Positions 1-7,162 of a stretch of DNA of 35,006 nucleotides are shown piece by piece. How positions within the stretch are numbered: position 1 is the stretch's first letter; every line of letters starts with the position of its first letter. The position numbers and the translations under genes were made by a program. Under the pieces are notes generated by a model that saw only the letters and a list, made by a program, of their open reading frames with translations, did no database searches and was not told where the DNA came from. The DNA is from Phycisphaerae bacterium (GTDB taxonomy: Bacteria; Planctomycetota; Phycisphaerae; UBA1845; UTPLA1), in assembly GCA_030432035.1 (NCBI GenBank), contig JAUIHO010000025.1, positions 1 to 35,006 on the forward strand, read 5' to 3'.

Positions 1-944
1 CGGATCTTTCCGGGAATTTTTGGGCGACGACCATCTTCTGGTTCGTTGGCGTGTTTGCGATGACAGCGGGCACCATGTTCCTCATGTGGCTCGGTGAGCA
101 GATTGATGAATACGGCATCGGTAATGGCGTCAGCCTCATCATTATGGCCGGTATCGTGGCTCAGATGCCACAGGCTGTTTTCTGGGTGATCGATAACGCA
201 TCGCTGGATGTGGGTGGCGAAAGCGCCATGGGCCCCGCCAAGATCATCTTCCTGCTCGTGGCATTCGTCGCCGTGGTCGCCGGTTCGATTCTGATCACGC
301 AGGGTCAGCGCCGGATACCGATTCAGCAGGCCAAGCAGATGCGCGGTCGACGCATGTACGGTGGCGATCGCAACTACCTGCCGCTCCGCGTCAATCATGG
401 CGGCGTTATGCCCATCATCTTCGCCAGCAGCTTGCTCATCTTCCCGGGCCTGTTCTTCAACTGGTTGATGAACATCTTTCCGGAGAGCAACTTCTTCGCG
501 ACGCTTTCGGAAGAATTCCGGGGCGGCACTGGCTTCCTGTACGTGCTCTCGTACGTCGCCTTGGTGTACTTCTTTGCGTACTTCTGGACGACGGTTCAGT
601 TCCAACCGAAGGAAATGGCCAACAACCTTCGCGACAACGGCAGCTTTATTCCGGGGCTGCGGCCGGGCAAGCGCACGGCCGATTATCTCGAGACCGTCAT
701 GGGGCGCATCACATACGTCGGTGCAGGCTTCCTGGCTGTGATCGCCATTATCCCGCAGGTGATTGCGGGTGCGATGAATATTCCGATTACCGTATCGTCA
801 TTCCTGGGTGGAACCGGCTTGCTGATCGTGGTGAGCGTGGGGCTCGATTTGGTGCAACGCATCGAGTCGAACCTAATCATGCGTAACTACAGCGGCTTCC
901 TCGGTGCCGATGGCGGCAGTCGGATCAAAGGGGCGTACATGTGA
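1..944 (+). CDS. secY: Preprotein translocase subunit SecY (3' part)
   Basis: This is the C-terminal part of the central channel subunit of the Sec translocon, an inner-membrane protein that exports or inserts unfolded proteins. The frame is open from the first bases of the window, so the N-terminal portion lies upstream. Visible SecY signatures are the segment GEQIDEYGIGNGVSLIIMAGI, the cytoplasmic loop QGQRRIPIQQAK that contacts SecA and the ribosome, the PLRVNHGGVMPIIFASS segment, and the later loop PKEMANNLRDNGSFIPGLRPG. Several hydrophobic helices follow, and the protein ends in a short polar tail. Its stop codon overlaps the adk start by four bases (ATGTGA), which indicates translational coupling in the spc operon. 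The family assignment is secure. Confidence 0.98.
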   Translation, partial: DLSGNFWATTIFWFVGVFAMTAGTMFLMWLGEQIDEYGIGNGVSLIIMAGIVAQMPQAVFWVIDNASLDVGGESAMGPAKIIFLLVAFVAVVAGSILITQGQRRIPIQQAKQMRGRRMYGGDRNYLPLRVNHGGVMPIIFASSLLIFPGLFFNWLMNIFPESNFFATLSEEFRGGTGFLYVLSYVALVYFFAYFWTTVQFQPKEMANNLRDNGSFIPGLRPGKRTADYLETVMGRITYVGAGFLAVIAIIPQVIAGAMNIPITVSSFLGGTGLLIVVSVGLDLVQRIESNLIMRNYSGFLGADGGSRIKGAYM

Positions 945-1585
945 ATTTGATCCTTCTGGGGCCTCCCGGTGCCGGCAAGGGTACGCAGGCGGTACGCATC
1001 GCAGAGCGGAAGAATCTGCTGCATCTGTCCAGCGGCGATATCCTGCGGGAAGAGCGGAAGGCAAGAACCGAGCTCGGACTGCAAGCGCAGGACTACATGG
1101 ATCGTGGGGCGCTGGTCCCGGACGATCTGATCCTCGCGATGATGATGTCGCACATTGAAAAGGCCGGCGCTTATGCTGGTTTTCTTCTGGACGGGTTTCC
1201 GAGGACGGTGACTCAGGCAGAGGGGCTCGACAACCTTCTGGAGAGGAAAAAAACGCCTTTGGAGCACGTCGTCAGGATCGACGTACCCCGGGACGCGTTA
1301 TTGGACCGGTTGACAGGGCGTCTATATTGCCCAAAATGTGGTAGGACGTATCATACAAAATTTTCGCCTCCGAAAGAGCCGGGCGTCTGCGATAACAGCG
1401 GAGAACCCCTCATTCGGCGTGCGGATGATACGGTAGAAGTGGTTTCTGAGCGGTTGGAGATCTACGAGCGGCAAACCGCCCCCGTGGTCGATCACTACGA
1501 GCGGCAGGGCTTGGTTCGCACGGTTTCCGGTGTCGGAAACATCAATCAGATTTCCGAGCGCATTATCGAGGCTTGTCGGGAGTGA
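941..1585 (+). CDS. adk: Adenylate kinase, long form with Cys-containing LID
   Basis: The 214-residue protein catalyses ATP + AMP = 2 ADP in the cytoplasm. It has the P-loop GPPGAGKGTQ at residues 7-16, the AMP-binding SSGDILRE segment near 30, the DGFPRT motif near 84-89 and a full-length LID. The LID carries C130, C133 and C150 at the spacing of zinc-binding adenylate kinases, but the fourth ligand position (153) is Ser rather than Cys or Asp. The GTG start at 941 overlaps the secY stop, and the N-terminus MNLILLGPPG fits the family exactly. The gene sits between secY and map, as in most spc operons. Function is certain; whether the LID binds zinc is open. Confidence 0.98.
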   Translation: MNLILLGPPGAGKGTQAVRIAERKNLLHLSSGDILREERKARTELGLQAQDYMDRGALVPDDLILAMMMSHIEKAGAYAGFLLDGFPRTVTQAEGLDNLLERKKTPLEHVVRIDVPRDALLDRLTGRLYCPKCGRTYHTKFSPPKEPGVCDNSGEPLIRRADDTVEVVSERLEIYERQTAPVVDHYERQGLVRTVSGVGNINQISERIIEACRE

Positions 1586-2406
1586 TGAGATTAGCCGGCA
1601 AGCAACGCGAGCGGCAGGATCGGCCCAAGATTGAGCTGAAGAGTCCGCGCGAAATTGAGCTGATGCGAGCGGCGGGGCGCATTGTGCGTCGCGTGCACGA
1701 GCGCATGGCAGAAGTGATTCGTCCCGGCGTACGAGTTAGTGAGCTTGGCGCGATTGCGGATGATGTGATTGCCGCAGCAGACGGTGAGGCGCTCTTCAGG
1801 GGCGTGGTAATTCCGTCGGCGCGCTTTCCGTTTCCGTCGTCAATCTGTGCCAGCGTGAACCACGAAGTGGTGCACGGCATTCCCGACGAGCGGGAACTGG
1901 TCGAAGGCGACATTATCAGCGTCGATTGCGGCGTGCGTTTGAAAGGGTATTGCGGTGATGCCGCCAATACCTACGCCGTCGGAAAAATTAGTGCCGAAGC
2001 GCAGCGGTTGCTCAATGTAACTTCCGCGACTTTGGACTTGGCAATTGAAGAAATGAAACCCGGTCGCCGCTGGAGCGATGTTGCGTCGAAGATGCAACGC
2101 CTGGTGGAGGATGCGGGTTTCTCTGTGGTGCGCGAATTTGTCGGTCATGGCATTGGTCGCAACATGCACGAAGAGCCGAAGGTTCCTAACTATTCGGATC
2201 GGCAGCAGCGCAAGCAGGACTTTATTCTGGAGCCCGGCCTCGTGATTGCGGTCGAGCCCATGGTCAACGTCGGTACACGCCACGTGCAAGCGGGTGATGC
2301 CTCGGGTTGGCCGCAGGTGACGAGAGACGGCAGTTTGTCCGCCCATTTCGAGCACACGCTCGCGATGACGGAAAACGGTGTTGATATTCTGACTGACGGT
2401 CGGTAA
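1585..2406 (+). CDS. map: Methionine aminopeptidase, type I
   Basis: This cytoplasmic dinuclear metallopeptidase removes the initiator methionine from nascent proteins. With the ATG at 1585 (TGATG overlap with the adk stop) it has 273 residues. In-frame TTG (1573) and GTG (1582) starts lie upstream, but GGGAG immediately before 1585 and the one-base overlap favour or at least permit the ATG; the exact start is uncertain by four codons. The metal ligands are visible: D114 and D125 (SVDCG, GDAANTY), H188 (GHGIGRNMHE), E224 (AVEPM) and E256 (FEHT). H97 in HGIPDE is the conserved substrate-binding His. No N-terminal zinc-finger extension is present. The gene is co-directional with adk and precedes rpmJ with a 62-base gap in which infA would often be found. 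Confidence 0.97.
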   Translation: MRLAGKQRERQDRPKIELKSPREIELMRAAGRIVRRVHERMAEVIRPGVRVSELGAIADDVIAAADGEALFRGVVIPSARFPFPSSICASVNHEVVHGIPDERELVEGDIISVDCGVRLKGYCGDAANTYAVGKISAEAQRLLNVTSATLDLAIEEMKPGRRWSDVASKMQRLVEDAGFSVVREFVGHGIGRNMHEEPKVPNYSDRQQRKQDFILEPGLVIAVEPMVNVGTRHVQAGDASGWPQVTRDGSLSAHFEHTLAMTENGVDILTDGR

Positions 2407-2468
2407 TGCCGGTCGTCGGGTTTGCTGGCTCGCCTATTTAGGCGGCCCAAACAGTGAAGGTGATTGAG

Positions 2469-2585
2469 ATGAAAGTGCGATCTTCGGTCAAACGTATTTG
2501 CGAGAACTGCAAGATTGTAAAGCGTAAAGGAATCGTGCGGGTGATCTGTTCGACCAACCCGCGTCATAAGCAGCGACAGGGCTAA
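2469..2585 (+). CDS. rpmJ: Ribosomal protein bL36 (zinc-binding form)
   Basis: A short gene of 38 codons reads [20 protein letters not shown] and ends in HKQRQG. It is the small basic protein bL36 of the large subunit. C11, C14, C27 and H33 match the CCCH zinc site of the C+ form. The preceding bases AAGGTGATTGAG hold a Shine-Dalgarno sequence. The gene lies between map and rpsM, the usual place for rpmJ. Length is typical (37-38 residues). No second copy is seen in the window. Confidence 0.97.
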   Translation: MKVRSSVKRICENCKIVKRKGIVRVICSTNPRHKQRQG

Positions 2586-2647
2586 TTCCCTGGTCCCCGT
2601 CGCGCTCGATTTTCGATGCGCGTGTATTTGCAACGGAGCAAGATTAG

Positions 2648-3031
2648 ATGCCACGTATTGCCGGTGTTGATATCCCGAATGAAAAGCGTGTGGTCATTTC
2701 ATTGACCTACATTTACGGAATCGGTCCGACGTTCAGTAAGGCCATTCTGAAAGAAGCGCAAATCGAAGAAGATTTGCGTGCCAAAGATCTGACCGAAGAT
2801 CAGATCAGCCGCATCGCGGGCATTATCGACCGCAACTATGTGGTTGAAGGTCAACTGCGCCGCCAAGTCACGCAAAACATCGCGCGGCTCAAAGATATTC
2901 AGTGTTATCGCGGGCTGCGTCATCGACGCGGTTTGCCGGTACGCGGTCAACGCACCAAGACCAATGCCCGTACCCGCAAGGGTCCGAAGAAGACGGTCGC
3001 CGGTAAGAAGGGCGTGAAGGAACTGCGCTAA
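2648..3031 (+). CDS. rpsM: Ribosomal protein uS13
   Basis: The 127-residue protein of the small-subunit head contacts tRNA and the uS19/bL31 region. The N-terminus [20 protein letters not shown], the [13 protein letters not shown] helix-turn, the [24 protein letters not shown] block and the basic tail [13 protein letters not shown] are all canonical. GGAGC lies about eight bases before the ATG. It starts the alpha-operon part of the cluster. In Escherichia coli the leader before rpsM binds S4, but rpsD is not in this window, so that autoregulation cannot be assumed. Confidence 0.98.
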   Translation: MPRIAGVDIPNEKRVVISLTYIYGIGPTFSKAILKEAQIEEDLRAKDLTEDQISRIAGIIDRNYVVEGQLRRQVTQNIARLKDIQCYRGLRHRRGLPVRGQRTKTNARTRKGPKKTVAGKKGVKELR

Positions 3032-3115
3032 CGCAGTGGGTTAGCGGTTGCGGGGTGATGCTCATCCCCGACGTACGAAATTTGAAAATATCATCGGCCC
3101 GGAGGATTGGCTGAC

Positions 3116-3496
3116 GTGGCAAAAAGCGGTAAGCGAAAAACCAAACGACATGTAACGCGTGGCATCGTCTTCGTAAAGTCGACGTTTAATAACACGCTCG
3201 TCACCATCACGGATATGAACGGCGAAACGCTCTGTTGGTCGTCGGCTGGTGCCGTCGGCTTCAAGGGCACGCGAAAGAGCACGCCCTTTGCCGCGCAACG
3301 CGCGGGTGAAACGGCGGCGCAAGCGGCCAAGCGCTTCGGCCTTACCGAAGTGGAAGTGCGCGTCAAAGGCCCGGGCAGTGGTCGCGAGTCGGCCGTTTCC
3401 GGCTTGCAATCTTCCGGCCTGCGCATCCTGTCGATCGAAGACACGACGCCGTTGCCGCACAACGGCTGTCGCCCGCGCAGACGACGGCGCGTATAG
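3116..3496 (+). CDS. rpsK: Ribosomal protein uS11
   Basis: This small-subunit platform protein is near the mRNA exit region. I chose GTG at 3116 because GGAGG at 3101-3105 is then ten bases upstream. An in-frame TTG at 3107 would sit one base after the Shine-Dalgarno and is unlikely. The start gives the usual [15 protein letters not shown] N-terminus and 126 residues. The body has [54 protein letters not shown] and the invariant end [13 protein letters not shown]. The next gene is rpoA after 218 bases, with no rpsD between. Confidence 0.97.
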   Translation: MAKSGKRKTKRHVTRGIVFVKSTFNNTLVTITDMNGETLCWSSAGAVGFKGTRKSTPFAAQRAGETAAQAAKRFGLTEVEVRVKGPGSGRESAVSGLQSSGLRILSIEDTTPLPHNGCRPRRRRRV

Positions 3497-3572
3497 AACT
3501 TGTATATCGATGTAATCGTTGTCATTTGAGTATTGCGAATAAGGCAAGGGTAGTTGTAGGAAACTGAAACCG

Positions 3573-3613
3573 GAACACCGACGCATTGATTAACGCATGC
3601 GGCGTCGGCGTTC
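3573..3613 (+). promoter_or_regulatory. Hairpin in the rpsK-rpoA leader
   Basis: GAACACCGACGC (3573-3584) pairs with GCGTCGGCGTTC (3602-3613) in 11 of 12 positions around a 17-base loop. There is no T-run after it, so it does not look like an intrinsic terminator. It lies about 100 bases before the rpoA start in a 218-base gap that is unusually long for this operon. A regulatory or RNA-processing role is an inference. Confidence 0.4.
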
Positions 3614-3714
3614 GAGCACCAGAGCAGTTCGGTGGCGCGGAACGGCCCTTTGGTGTTGAAAAAGACGCAAGTCAACGGCGCGGGATGTGCCGTTCAGATC
3701 CCGGGAGATCACAG

Positions 3715-4950
3715 ATGCGAATTCGATGGCGAGGCTTGGAATTACCGACGCGAGTCGTCAGAGACGAAACGGTCAGCACCGAAATGTTCGGTCGGTTCAT
3801 CGTCGAGCCGTTCGAAAGAGGTTTCGGAACGACGGTTGGTAATAGCCTGCGCCGAATTTTGCTGTCGAGCCTTGAAGGCGCGGCCATTACCGAAGTTCGG
3901 ATCGAAGGCGCCGACCACGAATTTACGAGCCTCAAGGGCGTTTACGAAGACGTCGCCGAGATCATCCTCAACATCAAAAGCTTGGTGGTGAAGTCGACAT
4001 CGTCCGACGCCAAGACCATGAAGATTTCGGTGCAGGGCAAGGCCGGCCAGACGGTAAACGTCACTGCCGCCGATATCGAAGCCGACGCCCACTTGGAAAT
4101 CATCAACGCGGATCATCATCTCTGCACGCTCACCGACGACGTGAAGTTCAACATGGAGATGACGGTCAATCGCGGTCGCAGCTACATCACGGCTGATGAA
4201 AACAAGCGCGACGATGAAGAACGCGAAGTCGGCGTTATCGCTGTCGATTCGCTCTTCTCGCCGGTGACCCGCGTGCGATACCGCGTCGAAGACACGCGCG
4301 TCGGCCAACGCACCAATTACGACCGACTAGTGCTGGATATTTGGACGAACGGTACGCTGACGCCGGAGATGTCGTTGGTCGAAGCGGCCAAGATTCTCCG
4401 CAAGCACCTCAACCCGTTTGTACAGTACTTCGATCTGGGCAACGCCATGGCGGCTCAGGCTGACGAGCAAGCCCACGAAACCGAACGCAGCTCCGTTGAT
4501 GACGAGCTGATGGCAACGCCGGTTTCGGCATTGAAGCTGTCGGTGCGATCGAGCAACTGTTTGGCGTCGGCTAACATCACGACCATCGGGCAACTGATGG
4601 AACACGATGAAGAAAGCCTGCTCAAGCTGCGCAGCTTCGGAAAGACGTCGCTTCGTGAAGTGAAGCGCAAGCTTGCCGAGTTGGGCCTGCATCTTGAATC
4701 TTCGGGTGAAGATGACGGCCTCGATGATGACGATGACGACGACGATGCGGGCGATTATTCGCCGCTTGCCGATGAGGCTGTATCGCCGCCATCGGCTTCG
4801 GCCCCGTTCTCGGGTTCGTCTTCGCGGCTTTCGGGTATCGCCCCGTTGGATTCGGGTTCGATGGGCCCGAGCAATCCACCGGCCGAACAACAGCAGGGCG
4901 GCGATGCCGACAATCAGGTCGAAGCGACGTCTGACCACCACCAAGGATAA
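3715..4950 (+). CDS. rpoA: RNA polymerase alpha subunit with acidic C-terminal tail
   Basis: RpoA forms the dimer on which the polymerase core assembles. The ATG at 3715 is preceded by GGAG seven bases upstream and gives the N-terminus MRIRWRGLELPTRVV; the frame is open further upstream but that stretch is not RpoA-like. The N-terminal domain shows FIVEPFERGFGTTVGNSLRR, SLEGAAITEVRIEG and the FSPVTRVRYRVEDTRVGQ segment. The C-terminal domain (about residues 262-328) has LKLSVRSSNCLASANITTIG and LRSFGKTSLREVKRKLAELG, the promoter UP-element and activator-binding surface. A tail of about 83 residues follows (329-411), with eight consecutive Asp at 337-344 and then a Ser/Pro/Gln-rich stretch. 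Total length 411 compares with about 315-340 in most bacteria. Confidence 0.98.
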   Translation: MRIRWRGLELPTRVVRDETVSTEMFGRFIVEPFERGFGTTVGNSLRRILLSSLEGAAITEVRIEGADHEFTSLKGVYEDVAEIILNIKSLVVKSTSSDAKTMKISVQGKAGQTVNVTAADIEADAHLEIINADHHLCTLTDDVKFNMEMTVNRGRSYITADENKRDDEEREVGVIAVDSLFSPVTRVRYRVEDTRVGQRTNYDRLVLDIWTNGTLTPEMSLVEAAKILRKHLNPFVQYFDLGNAMAAQADEQAHETERSSVDDELMATPVSALKLSVRSSNCLASANITTIGQLMEHDEESLLKLRSFGKTSLREVKRKLAELGLHLESSGEDDGLDDDDDDDDAGDYSPLADEAVSPPSASAPFSGSSSRLSGIAPLDSGSMGPSNPPAEQQQGGDADNQVEATSDHHQG

Positions 4951-4961
4951 TGAACGCAACT

Positions 4962-5007
4962 GCCCGATGAAGGTCGGGCTTGCCTTGAAGGGCCAATAAA
5001 CCGGCCC
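4962..5007 (+). other. Two short hairpins in the rpoA-rplQ gap
   Basis: GCCCGA (4962-4967) pairs with TCGGGC (4974-4979), and GGGCC (4990-4994) pairs with GGCCC (5003-5007). Both lie in the 79-base gap and neither is followed by a T-run. They could tune read-through or translation of rplQ, but no role can be shown from sequence. Confidence 0.35.
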
Positions 5008-5029
5008 CGCATACGTAGGATAGAGACCG

Positions 5030-5734
5030 ATGAGACACCGAATTGCAAAGAAACACCTGTCGCGAACGCCTTCGCACTTGATGGCTATGCGTCGCAACAT
5101 GGCTCAAAGCCTGATTCAGCATGGCCAGGTCACGACGACCTTGCCGAAGGCGCGCGAAACGCGGCGTTTCGTCGAAAAGCTGATCACGACTGCCCGCAAA
5201 GGTGGCATCCAAGCCCGTCGTTTGGCCGAAGCCATGCTGACGGATCGTGCCATGCTTGATGCGGAAAACCAAGATCAATACGACGCAATGTCCGATGCCC
5301 AACGGCAGAAGGTCATGGCAGGTCGCTCGGGTCGTCGCCATCGCGCAGGCAAGGTGCCGGCCTCATACAACAAGTCGAAGATTCCCTTCGTGGCATCCAG
5401 CGTGTTGACCAAACTGATGGACGAAGTGGCTCCGTCTTACAAGAATCGTCCGGGTGGTTACACCCGCATCATTCGCTTGTCCAAGCGCCGTATCGGCGAC
5501 AACGGCGAACTGGCGATATTGCAATTGGTCGATCCGAACGAAACCGCTGCCGACGCAGGCTCTGGTAAGAAGAAGGGTACGCAGGGGCTACGCAAGGCAC
5601 GTATCCAGGCGCGCATCGACTACCTCGAAGGCCGCAAGCCACGCAATAAGAGCGCTTCGTCTGGCAAGGCTGCCGCAAAGGCACCTGCCAAGAGCGAGGA
5701 CGCTGCGGACGATACGATCAAGGCAGACGAATAA
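5030..5734 (+). CDS. rplQ: Ribosomal protein bL17, extended form
   Basis: This large-subunit protein lies near the exit tunnel. Residues 1-58 (MRHRIAKKHLSRTPSHLMAM, HGQVTTTLPKARETRRFVEKLIT) and 117-170 (VLTKLMDEVAPSYKNRPGGYTRI, ELAILQLVD) are the conserved L17 core. Between them lies an insert of about 45 residues (roughly 72-116) containing a basic SGRRHRAGK segment. After residue 170 there is a charged tail of about 64 residues, Lys/Ala-rich and then acidic. The 234-residue length is roughly double the 115-130 of many bacteria. The gene follows rpoA and ends 15 bases before the HIT gene, so the three are probably co-transcribed. Confidence 0.96.
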   Translation: MRHRIAKKHLSRTPSHLMAMRRNMAQSLIQHGQVTTTLPKARETRRFVEKLITTARKGGIQARRLAEAMLTDRAMLDAENQDQYDAMSDAQRQKVMAGRSGRRHRAGKVPASYNKSKIPFVASSVLTKLMDEVAPSYKNRPGGYTRIIRLSKRRIGDNGELAILQLVDPNETAADAGSGKKKGTQGLRKARIQARIDYLEGRKPRNKSASSGKAAAKAPAKSEDAADDTIKADE

Positions 5735-5749
5735 GGTAGCACGCCCATC

Positions 5750-6172
5750 ATGGCCACCGCGACGGACTGCATCTTTTGCAAAATCGCCGAGGGGGCCATT
5801 CCCGTCCACCGCGTGTGGGAAGATGATCGGGCGCTTGCCTTTCTCGATATCAATCCGCTGGCAGCCGGTCATACGCTGCTCATTCCGAAATTACACGCCG
5901 CTGACATCCGCGATATCGATCCGGAGTTAGCGGCGTATCTTTTTTTACAAGCTCCCAAACTGGCGACGGCCGTTCAGCAGGCCACGTCTGCCGACGGTGT
6001 GAACATTTTGCAGAACACGGGCGCCGCGGCCGGGCAGGCGGTCTTTCATTTGCACATCCACTTTATTCCACGCGTCGAACGTGACGGCCTTGGCTATCGC
6101 TGGAACGCCGGTCAGTACGGCGCGGGCGAAGCGGAGGCGATGTTGTCGAAGATTCAGGGGAAGTTGGGTTGA
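5750..6172 (+). CDS. HIT family hydrolase (HinT-like)
   Basis: The 140-residue protein belongs to the histidine triad superfamily, cytoplasmic nucleotide-binding hydrolases of phosphoramidates and adenylylated compounds. The active-site triad HLHIHFIPR is at residues 100-108, with H100, H102 and H104. The N-terminal CIFCKIAEGAIPVHRVWEDD (C7, C10) is the standard first strand and helix, and the loop LNTGAAAGQ-like segment (NTGAAAGQAVFH) precedes the triad. AAGG overlapping the rplQ stop serves as ribosome-binding site. Linkage to rplQ suggests it is expressed with the ribosomal operon; its actual substrate is unknown. Confidence 0.93.
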   Translation: MATATDCIFCKIAEGAIPVHRVWEDDRALAFLDINPLAAGHTLLIPKLHAADIRDIDPELAAYLFLQAPKLATAVQQATSADGVNILQNTGAAAGQAVFHLHIHFIPRVERDGLGYRWNAGQYGAGEAEAMLSKIQGKLG

Positions 6173-7162
6173 GACGTTCAAGTGTGTCGGGGCCGATTGC
6201 GGCGATTGGGACTGTGGTAGTTAAATCGGCGTGTCGAGTAAACGGGGCGATCAAGCAGATACCTGCTTCCAAAAGGGGATGATATTTCAGAAATGATGCC
6301 ATAAATCATCGCTCCATATATGAACCTTTTCACTCCAATCTCGCGTCGCAGTTGCTCCTCTCAGTCTCGGATGGGGCGAAGGTTGAGAGCCAAGGATCAA
6401 GCGGCGTTGGCCGCGCAATCCATCACTAAGTTAATTTCAGATTTCAATGATTTCAAATTTGAGATTTCAGATTCAAAAAAATTGAGATTTCAGATTCAAT
6501 GTGTTCGGTGAAATAAATTCATTCAGAATTGGATTTCGCTCATTTGCAAGATTTCAATTGTCACCATTGCATTGATGAACTGGTTGAGCGAAAAAACAAA
6601 ATCTGGAGAACGATAACGCGGCCGCACCCGGCGCGCAAACGGCAACGCATACCGCTCGGTGGTGCTGGTCTGGTTATGAGAAGTTGAACATGAATATGAA
6701 ACACCCTTGTAACAATATCTGAATCCTCAAAACGACTAAACGCTTCCTATTTGAGAAGAAACTAATCTCACCACCATGGGTTTTCACCTGCATCGCCGTT
6801 TGCATTACTATCGAGAAAAATAGAGGCCTGTTATGGCGAATGCCGTTAACTGATACGGTCGAGGCTCGGTGAAGCTCAGGCTCGGTGCGGGTGGTCTCGA
6901 TACGACCCGATGAATGCATGTCGTGAGGATCTTCTGAACTGGGTGCCTGTAACCCTGCGCAGCGACTGCACGTACGACAATAGCTAAGTGGGCATGCGTG
7001 TGGAATCATGGGATGTGTTGAAAACGTCCCGACTGAGACGAATGTTTGGGCGGTGGTACCATGATGTTTCCGATTGCCGATGGACATCGTAGAGGGCCGT
7101 CAAACACAGCGCGGTGAACAACGATCTGAATGCAATCTCGTTCGAAGGGAGATGCGATACTT
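6173..7162. other. Gene-poor spacer of about 1 kb
   Basis: No convincing gene is seen here. Short open frames on both strands lack family resemblance and a good ribosome-binding site. The stretch is richer in A+T than its neighbours, especially 6430-6560 and 6670-6760. It holds the repeat cluster at 6433-6499. The last part contains the ribosome-binding site AAGGGAG at 7145-7151 of the downstream gene. No rho-independent terminator is evident after the HIT gene. Confidence 0.6.
6433..6499 (+). repeat. AT-rich direct repeats of a GAGATTTCAGATTCA-type unit
   Basis: An exact 16-base unit GAGATTTCAGATTCAA occurs at 6461-6476 and 6484-6499, 23 bases apart. A related unit AATTTCAGATTTCA lies at 6433-6446, and ATGATTTCAAATTTGAG sits between. 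The composition differs sharply from surrounding DNA. It looks like the core of a degenerate dispersed intergenic repeat; no gene or promoter is implied. Confidence 0.7.

Noticed and set aside
3107..3115. TTG start for rpsK
   Set aside because: It lies one base after the Shine-Dalgarno GGAGG; GTG at 3116 has proper spacing and gives the expected MAKSGKR start.
3586..3714. N-terminal extension of RpoA by 43 codons
   Set aside because: The TTG start lacks a suitable ribosome-binding site, and the extension does not resemble RpoA; GGAG before 3715 and MRIRWRG fit the family better.
4327..5100. Long antisense frame opposite rpoA and rplQ
   Set aside because: It mirrors the coding frame of conserved ribosomal operon genes and shows no domain of its own.
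6320..6511. Possible 63-codon gene on the plus strand
   Set aside because: It runs through the AT-rich repeat cluster and has no ribosome-binding site or recognisable family.
6674..7087. Possible 137-codon gene on the minus strand
   Set aside because: No ribosome-binding site, mixed composition and no domain; it overlaps the upstream region of the secreted protein.
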